64,000 nt of DNA from Sorex araneus. Taxonomy: Eukaryota > Chordata > Mammalia > Eulipotyphla > Soricidae. The position numbers and the translations under genes are program-made. A model generated the notes under the pieces. It ran no database searches, was not told where the DNA came from, and worked only from the letters and a program-made list of their open reading frames with translations. This document shows positions 1 through 11,800 of this stretch, piece after piece. The stretch covers positions 102,468,984-102,532,983 of the forward strand of contig NC_073306.1 of the NCBI RefSeq assembly GCF_027595985.1, read 5' to 3'. Each line of letters opens with the position of its first letter. The first letter of the stretch is position 1.

Positions 1-128
1 TGCGACATCATTGGGAGGGCCGAGTTGAGAGAGACTTCTAAGATCTCAGGGAAAGGACGAATGGAGAGTTTACTGAGCCCGCTCAAGAAATGGATGATTA
101 AGGGGATTTTGCGATCATGATATATAAT
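1..128 (+). repeat. 3' end of an RTE-tailed retroposon (family C)
   Basis: The first ~120 bases match, in the same order, the 3' part of the element that lies in reverse at 33098-33665: 'gcgacatcattgggaggg', then 'ttctaagatctcagggaaag', then 'ctgagcccgctcaagaaa'. The 5' part lies outside the window. The last ~70 bp resemble the RTE LINE 3' end seen near 23760-23830. Confidence 0.7.
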
Positions 129-625
129 TCAAACTAAAAATAAAAGCATTTACAACCATGGTAGAGTTCAAATGGCTACTCCCTTATCTTCTCATGGTCA
201 ACTCTTAGATAAGTTAACTAAAGGTGGATATGCCTCAAGTCTGAGGGACCCATGTTGAGCAGTGCCTTAATTATAGACCTCTAGGAGATTTACTGGATAA
301 ATTGCATTACCCTCTAGGGTGACAGGCAGAGAACAGATTTGAATGTAGGTCTGCCTAATCACCAATGCAGCGTGTGATATGCCAGGGTACCTGCATGTAG
401 AAAGTATGGTTCAGAGTGTGAGTTCACTCCACCAGGCTCTGCTCTTCAACAGAAGCAGCGATATAGGTGAAGACAGAATACTCTCTAAAGAGGCAAGAGA
501 ATTCCTAAGATACTCTATGAAACTTTGTCACAGGATTTTTGATTGTTTGATTTTTGGTGGGATTATTTTTTTTGGTGTTAAATTTTTCTAAGGATCATAA
601 CCTTGTAGTGTGTTGTGGTATGTGT

Positions 626-668
<43 letters not shown>

Positions 669-1149
669 GGACCTAATGGCACCCAGCTCACAGATGCATT
701 CTCTGCAGGGAAAGAAATATATAGAACATTCTCGGCTCCAGTCTAGTACAGGGTAGGTAATTCATTTTAGTTCTTACTGTATATGAGTCCATTCCATTTC
801 TGCCCAGTTTTCCTATCATAGCTCTCAAGGTCTGGCCCCTAAAAGCCTCCGTCACTAGACCTTTCCTAATCTCTCTCTTAATTTCTTTCTCTTCAATTCC
901 ATTATTATGTTCTCAGTCAGTTTCTTCATTTTTTATTTCCTTATCTCTACTGCCAGTCTGAAAGTTCCTTAAAGACAAGAACAAATGATTCTATTCCCAA
1001 GGGTTTATTAAACTGAAGACACCTAACTTCCTCCCCACATATTATGAAATAACCAGCACAGGGTATGTAAAGAAAGAAGTCTACTAACCCATTTTGGCAC
1101 CCAGCGGCTTCTTATAGAAATGCATCTAGACTGTGAACTGAGCTAAAAT
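129..1149. other. Intergenic DNA, no gene seen
   Basis: I find no supported gene or recognisable repeat except the TG microsatellite listed separately. The short open frame at 379-591 has no recognisable domain and ends in a T/G-rich low-complexity tract. Confidence 0.5.
620..665. repeat. (TG)n microsatellite
   Basis: About 46 bp of nearly pure TG dinucleotide with one TGAG interruption near its left end. Confidence 0.95.
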
Positions 1150-1523
1150 ATCAGAAATACAAAACCGAGCTCATGGAGTCTTCATTCTCAGCAATGGAAG
1201 ACAAATTATCAGATGATGCCTTTTCAGCAGGTTTGATTGTTGGGGGAAAATTCCAAATAATAATAGTGAGTTCTCTGTTGAAATATTGAATGTATTCAAA
1301 GTATAGAGAGAATAAAGTGAAGATCATTAGCCATTTAGGTGAGGGGGGTGGGCGTGGGAGGGAGGTATATTGGGGTTCTTGGTGGTGGAACATGTGCACT
1401 GGTGAAGGGATGGGGGTTTGACCATTACATGACTGAGACTTAAACCTGAAAGCTTTGTAATTTTTTCCACGGTGATTCAATAAAATAAAAATTTAAATAT
1501 AAAAATAAATAAATAAATAAAAG
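1150..1523 (+). repeat. L1-type 3' UTR fragment (5'-truncated)
   Basis: It contains the G-rich tract 'gaggggggtgggcgtggg', then 'ggttcttggtggtggaac', 'gcactggtgaagggatgg', 'ttcaataaaataaaa' and an A/T-rich tail. The same order occurs at 32440-32690 and, in reverse, at 5385-5600 and 40774-41000. It is the 3' module shared by L1 copies and the composite retroposons in this window. The 109-residue reverse frame here is a by-product of the repeat. Confidence 0.8.
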
Positions 1524-2687
1524 AGCAGTTTAAGAGAACAAATGAATTAAATGAACTTAAGCCTTTGCTTAATTCTGGCCTTTTTTTAAACATACATATA
1601 TACTCCTTTATCTTTTATTTATTTAGTTGTTTGGTTGGTTGGTTTCTTGCCTTGGCTGCTTCTGGCGATTTTCTCTGCTTAAATTCATTTTAGCTTCCCT
1701 TGTTAGGGGACATGTGTCAAATGCCTCATTAGCACCTTTTTGTCTTACTCTAGTGATTTGGAAATAATCTGATACTCTCAAGAGGCTCTTTGGATCAGAT
1801 CATGACTATGGGACCAGTATCAGCAGCCTCTGAAGTTCTCAAGTTTGTGTAAAAGCAATAGATGATGCAATATGGCTTCTGTCCCAATTTTCAGTTGGGG
1901 CATTTAACCTTGTTGCAAGTGGTATAAGTGGTTGTTGCTTTTTCTTGGTTTTGTTTTTCAAGAAAGACCAAAATATATTTCTATGCCTTATCTATTAGAA
2001 AATACAGCCTTAAATGCTCCATCAAGTATCTGTATAGCACTTTACTTCCTCAAAATAAATTAGGTAGAGATGATTTAAAATGATTTAAAAAAGAAAAAAG
2101 GGATTTTACAGGGGGAAAAAAAAGCATTGCTGTAATTTGTCTCCCGAAGAATAATAATTGATTAGTAACATCCTCTTTGATTTGAAGTTTTAGTTTTATG
2201 CTGTCTTTGTTTACTCCATGACACAGGGACCAAGACTTACATTATTGCATTAAGTTTACAAAGCTATCAAGATGCCCTTGAGTAAGATTCATCATCTTGT
2301 CCTAAATTCTCTACACACTCCACTAAAGGCCTAGTGGCAGAATGAAGGGATTGTCAGAAAGCATAAAAGGCAAAATAAAAATTTTATGCTCTTTTAGGCA
2401 AGTGAAGATGTGCCCTCTAGCAATTTCTGATATTAACTCATTAATCCTCAGAACCTATCTAGAGGATAGATTTCAGAAAGAAGCCATTGTCATCTCCATT
2501 GCCTTCAAAATTGGCCCTCTACAGAAGCACTGATCATTTTTCAGGACTTAGCCTGAGCATCTCCTATTAAGGAGTCAACACTGTGAGAGACAGAATGTAG
2601 AAGCATTTCCACTGCCTTCTTTCCTTGGATGGCAGGGCTCAGGTCTCTATGCATAAACGTATGTGCTGCTACTGCCATCTTGCATTC
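1524..2687. other. Intergenic DNA, no gene seen
   Basis: Unique-looking AT-rich sequence. The open frames at 2342-2533 and 2541-2732 are short and show no domain or coding signature. Confidence 0.45.
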
Positions 2688-2912
2688 AATAGCACTGCGA
2701 GTAGTACATTCGTCTTGCACGCAGCCGACCACGGTTCAATTCCTCCGCCCCTCTTGGATAGTCCGCCTGCACGGCAAAACCTGGCAAGCTACCTGTGGCG
2801 TACAGGATATACCAAAAACAGTAACAACAAGTCTCACAATGGAGATGTTACTGGTGCCCGCTCGAGCAAATCGATGAGCAATGGGATGACAGTGATACAG
2901 CACAGATATTGA
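2688..2912 (+). repeat. Type B SINE (tRNA head, RTE-like tail), diverged
   Basis: A degraded box A region ('atagcactgcgagtag') and box B-like 'cggttcaattcc' precede the type B body ('cctggcaagctacctgtggc', 'ccaaaaacagtaacaac'). The tail 'gagatgttactggtgcccgc' then 'tcgagcaaatcgatgagcaa' and 'gatgacagtgatacag' matches the RTE LINE 3' end. Confidence 0.85.
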
Positions 2913-3142
2913 TTAAGCCTCACCTTGCCTTCATTTTTTATTAACTCCACAATTACATGCCTGTCCTGCCTATCAGATGTCCTAGAAGAAAATATGTTAA
3001 TAATATAGTATTTGGGTCAGAACATGCTTCCTTGTTCTACATAAGATGCCAGTGAACCAGGAGTGATGCCATCCCCATTTTCTGTCTCCTCATCAGTATT
3101 CTAGTTTTGTTCTACTTCAAAACTAAATTAGGCAATGTGCTT

Positions 3143-3364
3143 AGAATTGTATATAAAATTGGGGCCGGAGCGATAGCACAGCGGGAGGGCGTTTGCCTTG
3201 CATGCGGCCGACCCGGGCTCGATCCCCGGCATCCCATATGGTCCCCCAAGTACCGCCAGGAGTAATTCCTGAGTGCAAAGCCAGGAGTAACCCCTGAGCA
3301 TCGCCGGGTGTGACCCAAAAAGAAAAAAAAAATTAAAAAAAAAAAAAGAATTGTATATAAAATT
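3143..3364 (+). repeat. Type A SINE (SOR-like), full length with 18-bp TSD
   Basis: The element occupies 3161-3346. It starts 'ggggccggagcgatagcaca', has box A 'tagcacagcgg', box B-like 'gggctcgatcc', the body 'catcccatatggtccccc' and 'taattcctgagtgcaaagcc', and an A-rich tail. The direct repeat 'agaattgtatataaaatt' flanks it exactly (3143-3160 and 3347-3364), which shows target-primed retroposition. Confidence 0.97.
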
Positions 3365-4359
3365 AAGACTAGATCATTTCCTTCTCTATTCTATTTATGC
3401 CACACTTATTTTATGTTTTCTTGGTCTGAAATTTTGTTTAATTTACTTTACAGTGTTTTTAATGGCTGACATATAACACCATACCTTCTTTGCATGTGAC
3501 ATCTCAACAATGTACAACTTCTAATAGTCAGCATGAAATCGTAACTTAGAAAAACATTGCTGAGCTAATTACAGGGACTATCAAAATAAATGCAAGTCTT
3601 TTCTGGGCCAGAGTCCATATCCGAATCATAATAAGTGTGAAAATGTTTACAAATCATTACAAATGTTCCACATAGTTTCGCTCAGTGTTAGGACCAATCG
3701 TGTTTTTTCAGTCATTTGAGTTGACATATTGGATCATCTCCAGTGAGAACACTGATTTCAGAAAACAACTTATGGGAGATTATAAAAATTCAAAAGAGAA
3801 TTACAGTCACACTTTGAATGTTACACACAAAGAACATTCTCCAAAGAACTACTATATTCATAAACATATTATGTATTTTAAAACTTATAAAGGCAAGGAC
3901 CTGTAGGAAGTAGTAGTCATATGTTTAATTTTTAATTTTCTGTAGTCTAATCAATTCACGTATTAATAAAACTCTAGAAACCCCTGTTGTATACGAGTGA
4001 AGCTGTTTGCTTGATAAAATAAGGATGAATTATTTTAGTAACACTTAGAGTTACTTCTATGGCATTGAAATTGAGTATGTTACCTCAACATAATTCTGAC
4101 TTATTTTTCATTTCTTTATATAATATTAATAATACTCAGGATGTACCAGGCATTAGAAGACTCCATTATTGCTCCACTTTTCTTGTAAGTTTTTAGTCCT
4201 GTTAGTCTGAACTAGAAAGAATATAGTTTCTGAAACAGTAAACTAAATTTTTTCAATCTCTAATGCCATAGAAAGTAAATTTGTCAAAAGTCACTTATTA
4301 AACTTTAAATTCAGACCAGAAAGGTTTAGGTTTCACATTCTGATGAAAATTAATATACA

Positions 4360-4530
4360 GGGACTGGAGCGATAGCACAGCGGGTAGGGCCTTTGCCTTG
4401 TATGGGTTCAATTCCCAGCATCCTGTATGGTCTCCCAAGCACCTCCAGGAGTAATTCCTGAGTGCATAGCCAAGAGTAACCCCTATGCATTGCCAGGTGT
4501 GACTCCCCCCAAAAAAAATTATTATACATA
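4360..4530 (+). repeat. Type A SINE, slightly shortened head
   Basis: Head 'gactggagcgatagcacagc', box B-like 'gggttcaattccc', body 'aggagtaattcctgagtgca' and a short A tail (4511-4518). About 15 bp between 'ccttg' and 'tatgggttc' are missing compared with other copies. The flanks 'attaatatacag' and 'attattatacat' are an imperfect TSD. Confidence 0.9.
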
Positions 4531-5364
4531 TGTTTGACTTAAAAATAATTCTTAAAATATTCATGATCCCTCAAAATGCTACCTGAAGTTTCGGGTGGAG
4601 GAGCATTTATTCATTTGGAGCATTTTTAGTTGCTATCTGTCTTGAAGAATCCAGGACTCCAAACAAACCACCTTCAAATATTGCTTCAAGGCAATCCACA
4701 AGACCCCGGTACACTCAAAAACCATGAAATCCAAAATAAGTCAGATCTTTTATTTCTACAGTTCTGAGATTTTATGGTTACATCATTTTGTTGTACTTGG
4801 CATCATTCGATTATGTAATTATCCTTTCCTGTAAGCGAGGTGTGTTTTCTCCAAGGGGATGCAAACTACTTTTGAGCCATAATTATTTTTAGTGTGCTGC
4901 AACTTGGATAGATATTATATCCTCAGACATTCCTCTAGTGTGACCCAGTCGTTTAGAAGATGTCAGAATTGAGAAAATGAATGTTCTTGCTAGAAAAGAA
5001 AAAAATTTCCAATGTAATGAATAATTCGTTAAATAATATGTGTGAAAATAAGGATTACATGTTGATAACACTGTGATTTGCTAAATGTGGGAATTATTTT
5101 TGCAGCCAAATGCGTTCATTACAATCTCATTTATAACTTGCCTAAATTTTTTTTATAGAAGAATATTCAGTACACAACTATGCAGATAATACAAAATAGT
5201 GCAATTTTTCTCTGGCTTTAAAGTTTCAAACACCACTATCCAGAATTGATGTGTTTAGTATAATTATAAATGAAGTTTTCCTTTAAATGATAGTAAATCT
5301 TCCATAGGCTCTGCTTTGGAAGAGGACCCAACATTTTTTTTTAATGATAAACCATTAAAAATAT

Positions 5365-6215
5365 TTATTTATTTATTTATTTTAAATTTTTTATTGAGTC
5401 ACCATGTGGAAAGTTACAAAGTTTTCAGGTTTAAATCTCAGTTATACAATGCTCGAATACCCATCCCTTCACCAATGCTCATATTCCACCACCAAGAATC
5501 CCAGTATAGCTCCACCCCGCCCCCCCACACCCCTAACCCCCCCCACGCCCCTAGCCCCCCCTTTAGCCCCCCCTCGCCTGTGTAACTAATAAATTTCACT
5601 TTACTTTCACTTTGATTGCATACAATATTTCAACAAAACTCACTATTATTGTTTGGAGAGTCTCTCCCCTAAAGTCAGACCTGCTGAAAAGGAAGCATTA
5701 GATAATTTGTTTTCCATTGCTGAGGATGAAGAGGTATGAGGTCGAGTGACCACACTTAGCGGCCTCTCAGTTTTGAGTTTCTGTATTTTAGTATTTTAGT
5801 AACTAAGTCCAGAGAGATATCTGCCAGAAGTTGCATCGTTGCCAACTTGTACTTCTCAGTTACATTATATTCCACATATGAGTGCAATTGCAATCTTTCT
5901 ATGTCTGTCTCTTTCTTTCTGACTCATTTCACTCAACATGATACTTTCCATGTTGATCCATTTATATGCAAATTTCATGACTTCATGTTTTCTGACAGCT
6001 ACATAGTATTCCATTGTGTAGATGTACCAGAGTTTCTTTAACCAGTCATCTGTTTTGGGGCACTCTGTTTTTTTTCCAGATTCTGGCTATTGTAAACAGT
6101 GCTGCAATGAACATAGAAATACATATGCCATCTCTACTATACCGTTTTGCCTCTCCAGGATATATTCCCAGGAGTGGTATTGCTGGAAGGACCCAACAAT
6201 CCATTGTCTTTTTAG
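5365..6215 (-). repeat. L1 3' end: ORF2 C-terminus plus 3' UTR
   Basis: On the minus strand this reads a degraded ORF2 C-terminus (near 6200-5850; key string 'tactatgcagct' in diverged form), then a 3' UTR with a G-rich polypurine tract (the C-rich run at 5515-5575 on the plus strand), then 'ccaccatgtggaaagttac' in reverse and an A-rich tail. It is 5'-truncated and non-functional. Confidence 0.85.
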
Positions 6216-6448
6216 CTTAATAACTATATTTTAAGATACTTTTTAATTTGTTTCTCTGCCAACACATTTATTCAATAGAAGCGGATGCATCTCTAAGGCC
6301 ATAGATGAACCCAAATTAGCTAATTCTAGTTAGCAAGCCCAGTATTTTATATATAAAGAACACAACCCAATGAAAGTCAGTAAAACAGAAATTTTTTGCT
6401 AAAAGTTTCTGAAGAAATGATTCAGACATACAGGTTGTTTACTTTAAG

Positions 6449-6668
6449 AGTTACTATAAGTGGGGCTGGAGTGATAGCACAGCGGGTAGGGCGTTTGCCT
6501 TGCACGCGGCCAACCCAGGTTCAAATCCCAGTATCCCATATGGTCCCCTGAGCACCGCCAGGGGTAATTCCTGATACAGGAGTAACTCCTCAGAGACAGG
6601 AGTAACCCCTGTGCATTGCCAGGTGTGACCCAAAAACCAAAAAAAAAAAAAAAAACAGTTACTATAAG
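6449..6668 (+). repeat. Type A SINE with 12-bp TSD
   Basis: The element is 6461-6656, flanked by 'agttactataag' at 6449-6460 and 6657-6668. It has a clear tRNA-like head and type A body. The middle carries an extra partial repeat of the 'aggagtaa..cct' motif, so this copy has a small internal tandem duplication. Confidence 0.95.
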
Positions 6669-7555
6669 AGATCTCTTTCTGTTGTTTCATATGGATCAAG
6701 AAGCATTTATATTAAAAAAAATTTCCTTGGGTGAAGCTGACACTTAACTTGACAGAAAAGATAGCAAAAAAAACCCCAAAGTTTTGATAACGTGGTTTAT
6801 TCTAAATTAAAGCATGTTGACATCTGACTTACCTTGATTCATTGTCAAGTCAGAAAATTGCTTTTTGGTTTGTTTTCTGTATTATGCCAATCAAGTAATA
6901 AATCCATAAATCTAAAACTATGAAATGAAAAATAATTTTTAGGTATCAATAATAATACAAAATAATTTTCTAAGATTTAACAACTAATAAACAAATATTT
7001 AATGATGACAACAAGAAATAATTATTGACTACTCCATTATCCTTAGCAATAAACAAAACTTACATTTCTTATGAGAAAAATAAGACTGGGGTTTAAGAGA
7101 TTTATCAAATGTTATCATTTTAATGGCAGGGCTAGGATTTGAATCCATGTCTTCAGATAGCAATTTACAATGGATCCAAACTTTTGAAGACAGAAAATGT
7201 AGTTTATATGCAACAGAAATAGAACCTTACTCACATACAGAAAAATAAATGTATGCTAAAGTCACAAACAGCAGAATATCAGAGAATTTTCAGAATCACA
7301 TACCTCCAAGCAAAAGAGCAGAATGCCACTAGTAAGGAAGGTAGCTTACATGCTGAAAACTGAGCAATTCAGTTACCTGGGGAGTCTTGGGCTTCTCTGC
7401 TGGTAAATAGTCTGGTGATTTGGTGATGTGAATATTACTAAACTTTTTTTCAGCTTATAGTGACTTTCAGGCCTTGACAGAGAAAAATTTCAGAGCAAAC
7501 TCAAGTTAATTTACAATTTTAGTTTTTAAATATTTAACTAAAATTGCCAGGCTCT
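6669..7555. other. Intergenic DNA, no gene seen
   Basis: AT-rich unique sequence with no coding signature, no clear repeat and no RNA gene that I can recognise. Confidence 0.45.
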
Positions 7556-7640
7556 GCCAAAAACAGTAACAACAAGTCTCACAATGGAGATGTTACTGGT
7601 GCCTGCTGGAGCAAATAGATGAAATAGATGAACAACTAAG
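7556..7640 (+). repeat. Type B SINE 3' fragment
   Basis: Only the last part is present: 'gccaaaaacagtaacaacaa', 'gtctcacaatggagatgtta', 'ctggtgcctgctggagcaaa'. The tail has a small 'gatgaaatagatga' duplication. It lies just upstream of a longer copy of the same family. Confidence 0.8.
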
Positions 7641-7685
7641 ATAATCTATTCTAAGAAACAATTAAGTAGATAGTCCTTTATAAAT

Positions 7686-7947
7686 TCAGAACTGAAGCGA
7701 TAGCACAGCAGGTAGGGCATTTGCCTTGCACACGGCCGACCTGGGTTTGATTCCTCTATTCCTCTCAGAGAGCCCAGCAAGCTATTGAGATTATCCCACT
7801 TGCACAGCAGAGCCTGGCAAACTACCTGTGGCATATTCCATACGCCAAAAACAGTAACAACAAGTCTAACAATGGAGACATTACTGATGCCCACTCGAGC
7901 AAATCGATGAACAACGGGATTGGACGACAGTGCTACATTGCTACAGA
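7686..7947 (+). repeat. Type B SINE, near full length
   Basis: Head 'gaagcgatagcacagcaggt', box B-like 'gggtttgattcc', body with the paired 'gagagccca/gcaagcta' and 'agcctggcaaactacc' motifs, then the RTE-like tail 'ctcgagcaaatcgatgaaca' ending in imperfect 'acagtgctac' repeats. Confidence 0.9.
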
Positions 7948-9443
7948 GTTACTCCACCTCTCCACCACTAAAGTGCTGATGACACTCCACTAGAGACCAA
8001 TTTGCCAAATCAGATGAGTTGCTGACTGATCTGTGATACTATGAGTATGTTAAACATGTTATTTTTAACACTAGGACTTTTCTACCCATAACTTTATGAT
8101 TTTGAATTTCTAATAAAATAGAAGTTTAAGTTTATTGTTGAGTTTTATTATTTTCATCTTAAGACACTCTATTCTAAACTGTTTTAGCAACTTTAGATTT
8201 TTAAAAGGAAACATAACACAGATGGATTGCTTTAAAAGGATCCGATCACATATTATAGTATTTCTTTTAGAATATTTTAGATGAAAGGTTAAAATCAAGT
8301 AACTGAATTAATATATAATTTGGTGTTTTCAATACTAATACTTCACCTTAGACATCTACCTGTTTGCTTATTAAACATCTTCCCACTGCATCTCTGATCT
8401 CAGAGCTCCAGTCTCCATCCTATCACTTCTCAAAAATCACCTATTAATGGATATTATAATTAATCTCTTAAAAAAAGGAAGTTTTTCAGAGAGAAAATAA
8501 ATGAGAATATGATGCAAATTACACAGACTGACAACTAACACATGGCATGTTAATAGTCAATAGAAGATTGCCACAGAGTAGTGAACAAATACAGATAGTC
8601 TGTTGGTGACTAGAACGCACATAAACAGCTTAGAGTCTCTTGGGTCCTATTTAGTGCACCCAAAATGGTCATTTATTAAATGGACCTCAAGAAATCTAAA
8701 ATCTTACAAGTGATTTCAAAGATTAAGTGATATGCTAGAAGAAATAGGCTAACTGAACCCCTCTATACTCATAACCTCATCAATTTAATGAATTTTGCAC
8801 CATTTGAAAACGGCATAGATTTGAAAATCTGTGACATCTTTAGTAAGTTATTTATTTGCTACAGTTCCTCCATAAATTTGCCAGATAGAGTATCACACAA
8901 AACAGAGATTTATTGAGTAATTTAATAGCAAAACTTGAACTAACTCATGAATATCATTCAGTTATTTGTTAAAAATAATGTCCAAGAATCCTGCAATATT
9001 CTACATCGAATTTCAGATTGCATTCTCGCTATAGTTGTGTTGAATGGCAGGGGCCAGTTATTTGTTTACATGACAAATGTAAATCATTTAAAGTTCTGGA
9101 AGTTAATGACAGCATCTCATTTTCACTAAGGCAAAATATAAATAAGAACCTGTTTCTTTGCAAGTCAGTCATTGGGAGGAGAACCGGTTATTATTATTGA
9201 ATGAACTGGATACATAAAATCTATATGTTAGTCCTATTTCCTTCAACCTTCTAGGAATATATATTTTGAAGAACATGTATGTGGGTATTTTTACATTGAC
9301 TTGTATCACTATCCCGTAAGAATTTTCTTTCCTGAGCATATTGTTCTCTCTACTCTACACAACTTTTCCATCACTAATCATATTTCATAGTACTTGCATA
9401 CCTGTATCTTCTCAGCCTTGACAAATTCAACCAATTTAATTTT
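7948..9443. other. Intergenic DNA, no gene seen
   Basis: AT-rich sequence. The frames at 8110-8298, 8947-9129 and 9018-9200 are under 65 codons, have no recognisable domain and look like chance frames. Confidence 0.45.
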
Positions 9444-9458
9444 TCCACTTTTCTTTTT

Positions 9459-10892
9459 TTTTTTAATTAAATTTTTTTATTGAATCACCAAGTGGAGGGT
9501 TACATAGTTCTCAGGATTATGTCAGTTATATAATACTCAAACACCCTTCCCTTCACCAGTGCCCATCTTCCATCACCAACCCCCCCAGTATACCTACCGC
9601 CCCCTCCCACCTCCCCAGTCCCCACCCTTGTACGTGATAAGTTTCACTTCATTTACGCTTATCTCGATTACATTCCATGTTTCAACACACAACTCACTAC
9701 CGTTGCTGGGGTTTCCCCCCCAAAAGAAAAAGACAGTCCTATTGCCAAGGAGGCATTTGATAGTTCTCCATTGCTAAGAATATAGAGATATTAAGTCCCG
9801 CTGTTTGTTACATAACTTTTCTTTTTCCCCCTTGCCCCACGCCACCGAGTTCACGCCTGTTTAGTAATCGCCACACTGTCTGACAAAGGGAAAAAAAACC
9901 CGAAGAGGATGGTTATTTCCCGTCATCAGCAGGCGTGGGGCTCTGGCTTAGTTGATAGTCTAGTAGAGTGTCTGCAAGCAGTTTCTGGAACCAAAAATCT
10001 TGCGCTGGTATCAGCTCCGGCTCGAGATTCCACCAGCGTCCCGCTGTTCCATGTACATAACTTTTCCCCTTTTATCCCATTCCCACGCCACCAGGTCTGT
10101 TTGCTTAATGGACATCACACTATGTTTGACACCACGCCGCGTTTCTTCCCGAGAAAGAAGGATATTTCTTCTCAGCCAGCGTGGGGATATAGCTTAGTTC
10201 AGTCTAGAGAGATGGCTACCACTTTGATTGCCTTCAATATTTCAATAAAAGACTTACTATTCTTGTTAGGATCTCCCACAAAAGTCCAACCCATTAAGAA
10301 GGAACCATTACATATTGCTGATACTAAGATGACATTAGGTCGCGCGGCCGCGGCAGCGCGCGGTTTTGGGTTTCTGTATAAAGACCAGGGAAAATTCTGC
10401 CTGAAATTCTATCACTACAATCTTTTACCCTTTTATGGTGCTCATAAGATGGGAAAACCTAGAGAAATATGGGGCCCCCCGCACTGGCGGAAGTGGGAAA
10501 GCTTCCTTGTCCTCCTCCCTTGTCCTCCTGCGGGCGCGGCGAAGTGGGGAAGCCCACGTGGCTGCACTCTCTTTAAGTGTCCGATGTGGGCGGAGACCGG
10601 TACTTCCCCGCCCTCGATCTCCCGCCAGCCGAGCCGCGCATTTGGGTGCATCTCTCCATTTTGTGCTCAGAGAAGTGGGGTGGAGGCCGTGCTGTGCTCA
10701 GAAGTTGAAGGAGAGAGAGAGAGAGAAAAAAAAAAAGAGAGAAACGCCGGGCCCCCGCACGGGGGGCCTGGCAGAAACGCTCAAATCACATACTGCAGGT
10801 TGATGGCAGGCTGCTGGCAGGCTGCTGGTGTCCGAAGCAGCTCCGTCTTCTTCCTCCGTCATACTCGGGCTGCAGGCGCGGCGAAGTGGGGC
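9459..10892 (-). mobile_element. Long GC-rich composite retroposon, TSD-flanked
   Basis: The direct repeat 'tccacttttcttttt' (9444-9458 and 10893-10907) brackets a 1434-bp element. On the minus strand it begins with a CpG-rich 5' region (10892 to about 10330; repeated 'cacttcgccgcgcc' motifs and a pyrimidine tract), passes through an internal tandem duplication of about 240 bp (around 9806-9970 and 10050-10210 on the plus strand), and ends in the L1-type 3' UTR and an A-rich tail. I see no coding function. The 342-codon frame on the opposite strand is antisense to it. It shares the 'ccccacgctggc' and 'ggcagaattttccc' segments with 31612-32690. Confidence 0.8.
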
Positions 10893-10907
10893 TCCACTTT
10901 TCTTTTT

Positions 10908-11800
10908 ATTTTTGTACATACTTATAAACTTTCATGATTATGTTTCATACAATGATCAAGTGTATGATCTGTTCCATCATCCCTCTACCAGTGCCATTCT
11001 CCACCTCCAGTGTTTCCAGTATCCCTCCCACCACTCCCACGCCATGCCTCCTCCTGCCTCTGTGGCTGGAACATTCCCTTTCACTCCTCTCTCCTTTTGG
11101 GTGTCATGGTTTGCAATACAGGTAGTAAGTGGCTATTGTGTTTGGTCCATAGTTTATTTTCAGTGCGAATCTCCCATCCCAAGCGAGCCCTCTAAGCATC
11201 ATTTACTTAGTGGTCCATTCTCTGTCCGAGCTGCTGGCTTCCAAGACTGTGAAGCGATCCTCCTGGCCCTTATCTCTATTATCCTTGGGTGTCAGTCTCC
11301 CATTCTGCTACTTTATATACCACAAATGAGTGAAATCATTCTATGTCTGTCCTTCTCTCTCTGACTCATTTCACTTCACATGATACTCTCCATGTTGGAC
11401 CCACTTGTATGAAAATTTCGTGATTTCATCTTTTCTAACAGCTGCATAGTATTCCATTGTGTATATGTAACCAAGTTTCTTTAACCAGTCATCTGTTATT
11501 GGGTACTCGGGTTTTTTTTTCAGATTCTGACTATTATAAATAGTGCTGCAATAAACGTACAAGTGCAGATGTCATTTATACTGTATATGTATACTTTGCA
11601 TCTCTGGGATATATTCCCAGAAGTGGTATTGCTGGGTCAAATGGGAGCTCAATTTCTACTAGTTTTTTGAGAAACGTCCATATTGTTTTTCAAAAAGGCT
11701 GAAGCAGTTGGCATTCCCACCAGCAGTGAAGGAGAGTCCCATTCTCCCTACATCCATTGCTTTTGTTCTTTTGGATGTATGCCAGTCTCTGTTCAACTCA
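10908..11800 (-). repeat. L1 3' end (ORF2 C-terminus and 3' UTR)
   Basis: On the minus strand this runs from ORF2 C-terminal coding (11800 to about 11310) into a 3' UTR. It is colinear with the plus-strand L1 end at 34480-35329. The composite retroposon at 9459-10892 is inserted at its 3' tail. Confidence 0.9.
11371..11562 (-). pseudogene. L1 ORF2 C-terminal fragment
   Basis: The minus-strand frame contains 'YIYTMEYYAAVRKDEI', the conserved C-terminal segment of mammalian L1 ORF2 proteins, followed by 'TKFSYKWVQHGEYHVK'. The reverse transcriptase and endonuclease domains are absent, so this is a dead 5'-truncated copy. In the living family ORF2p supplies endonuclease and reverse transcriptase for L1 retroposition. 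Confidence 0.9.

Noticed and set aside
3161-3230. tRNA gene
   Set aside because: The SINE heads have Pol III boxes but do not fold as functional tRNAs by eye and are always followed by the SINE body.
9909-10937. 342-codon open frame on the plus strand
   Set aside because: It lies antisense to the composite retroposon, crosses its boundary into L1, and has no domain. GC-rich sequence makes long chance frames.
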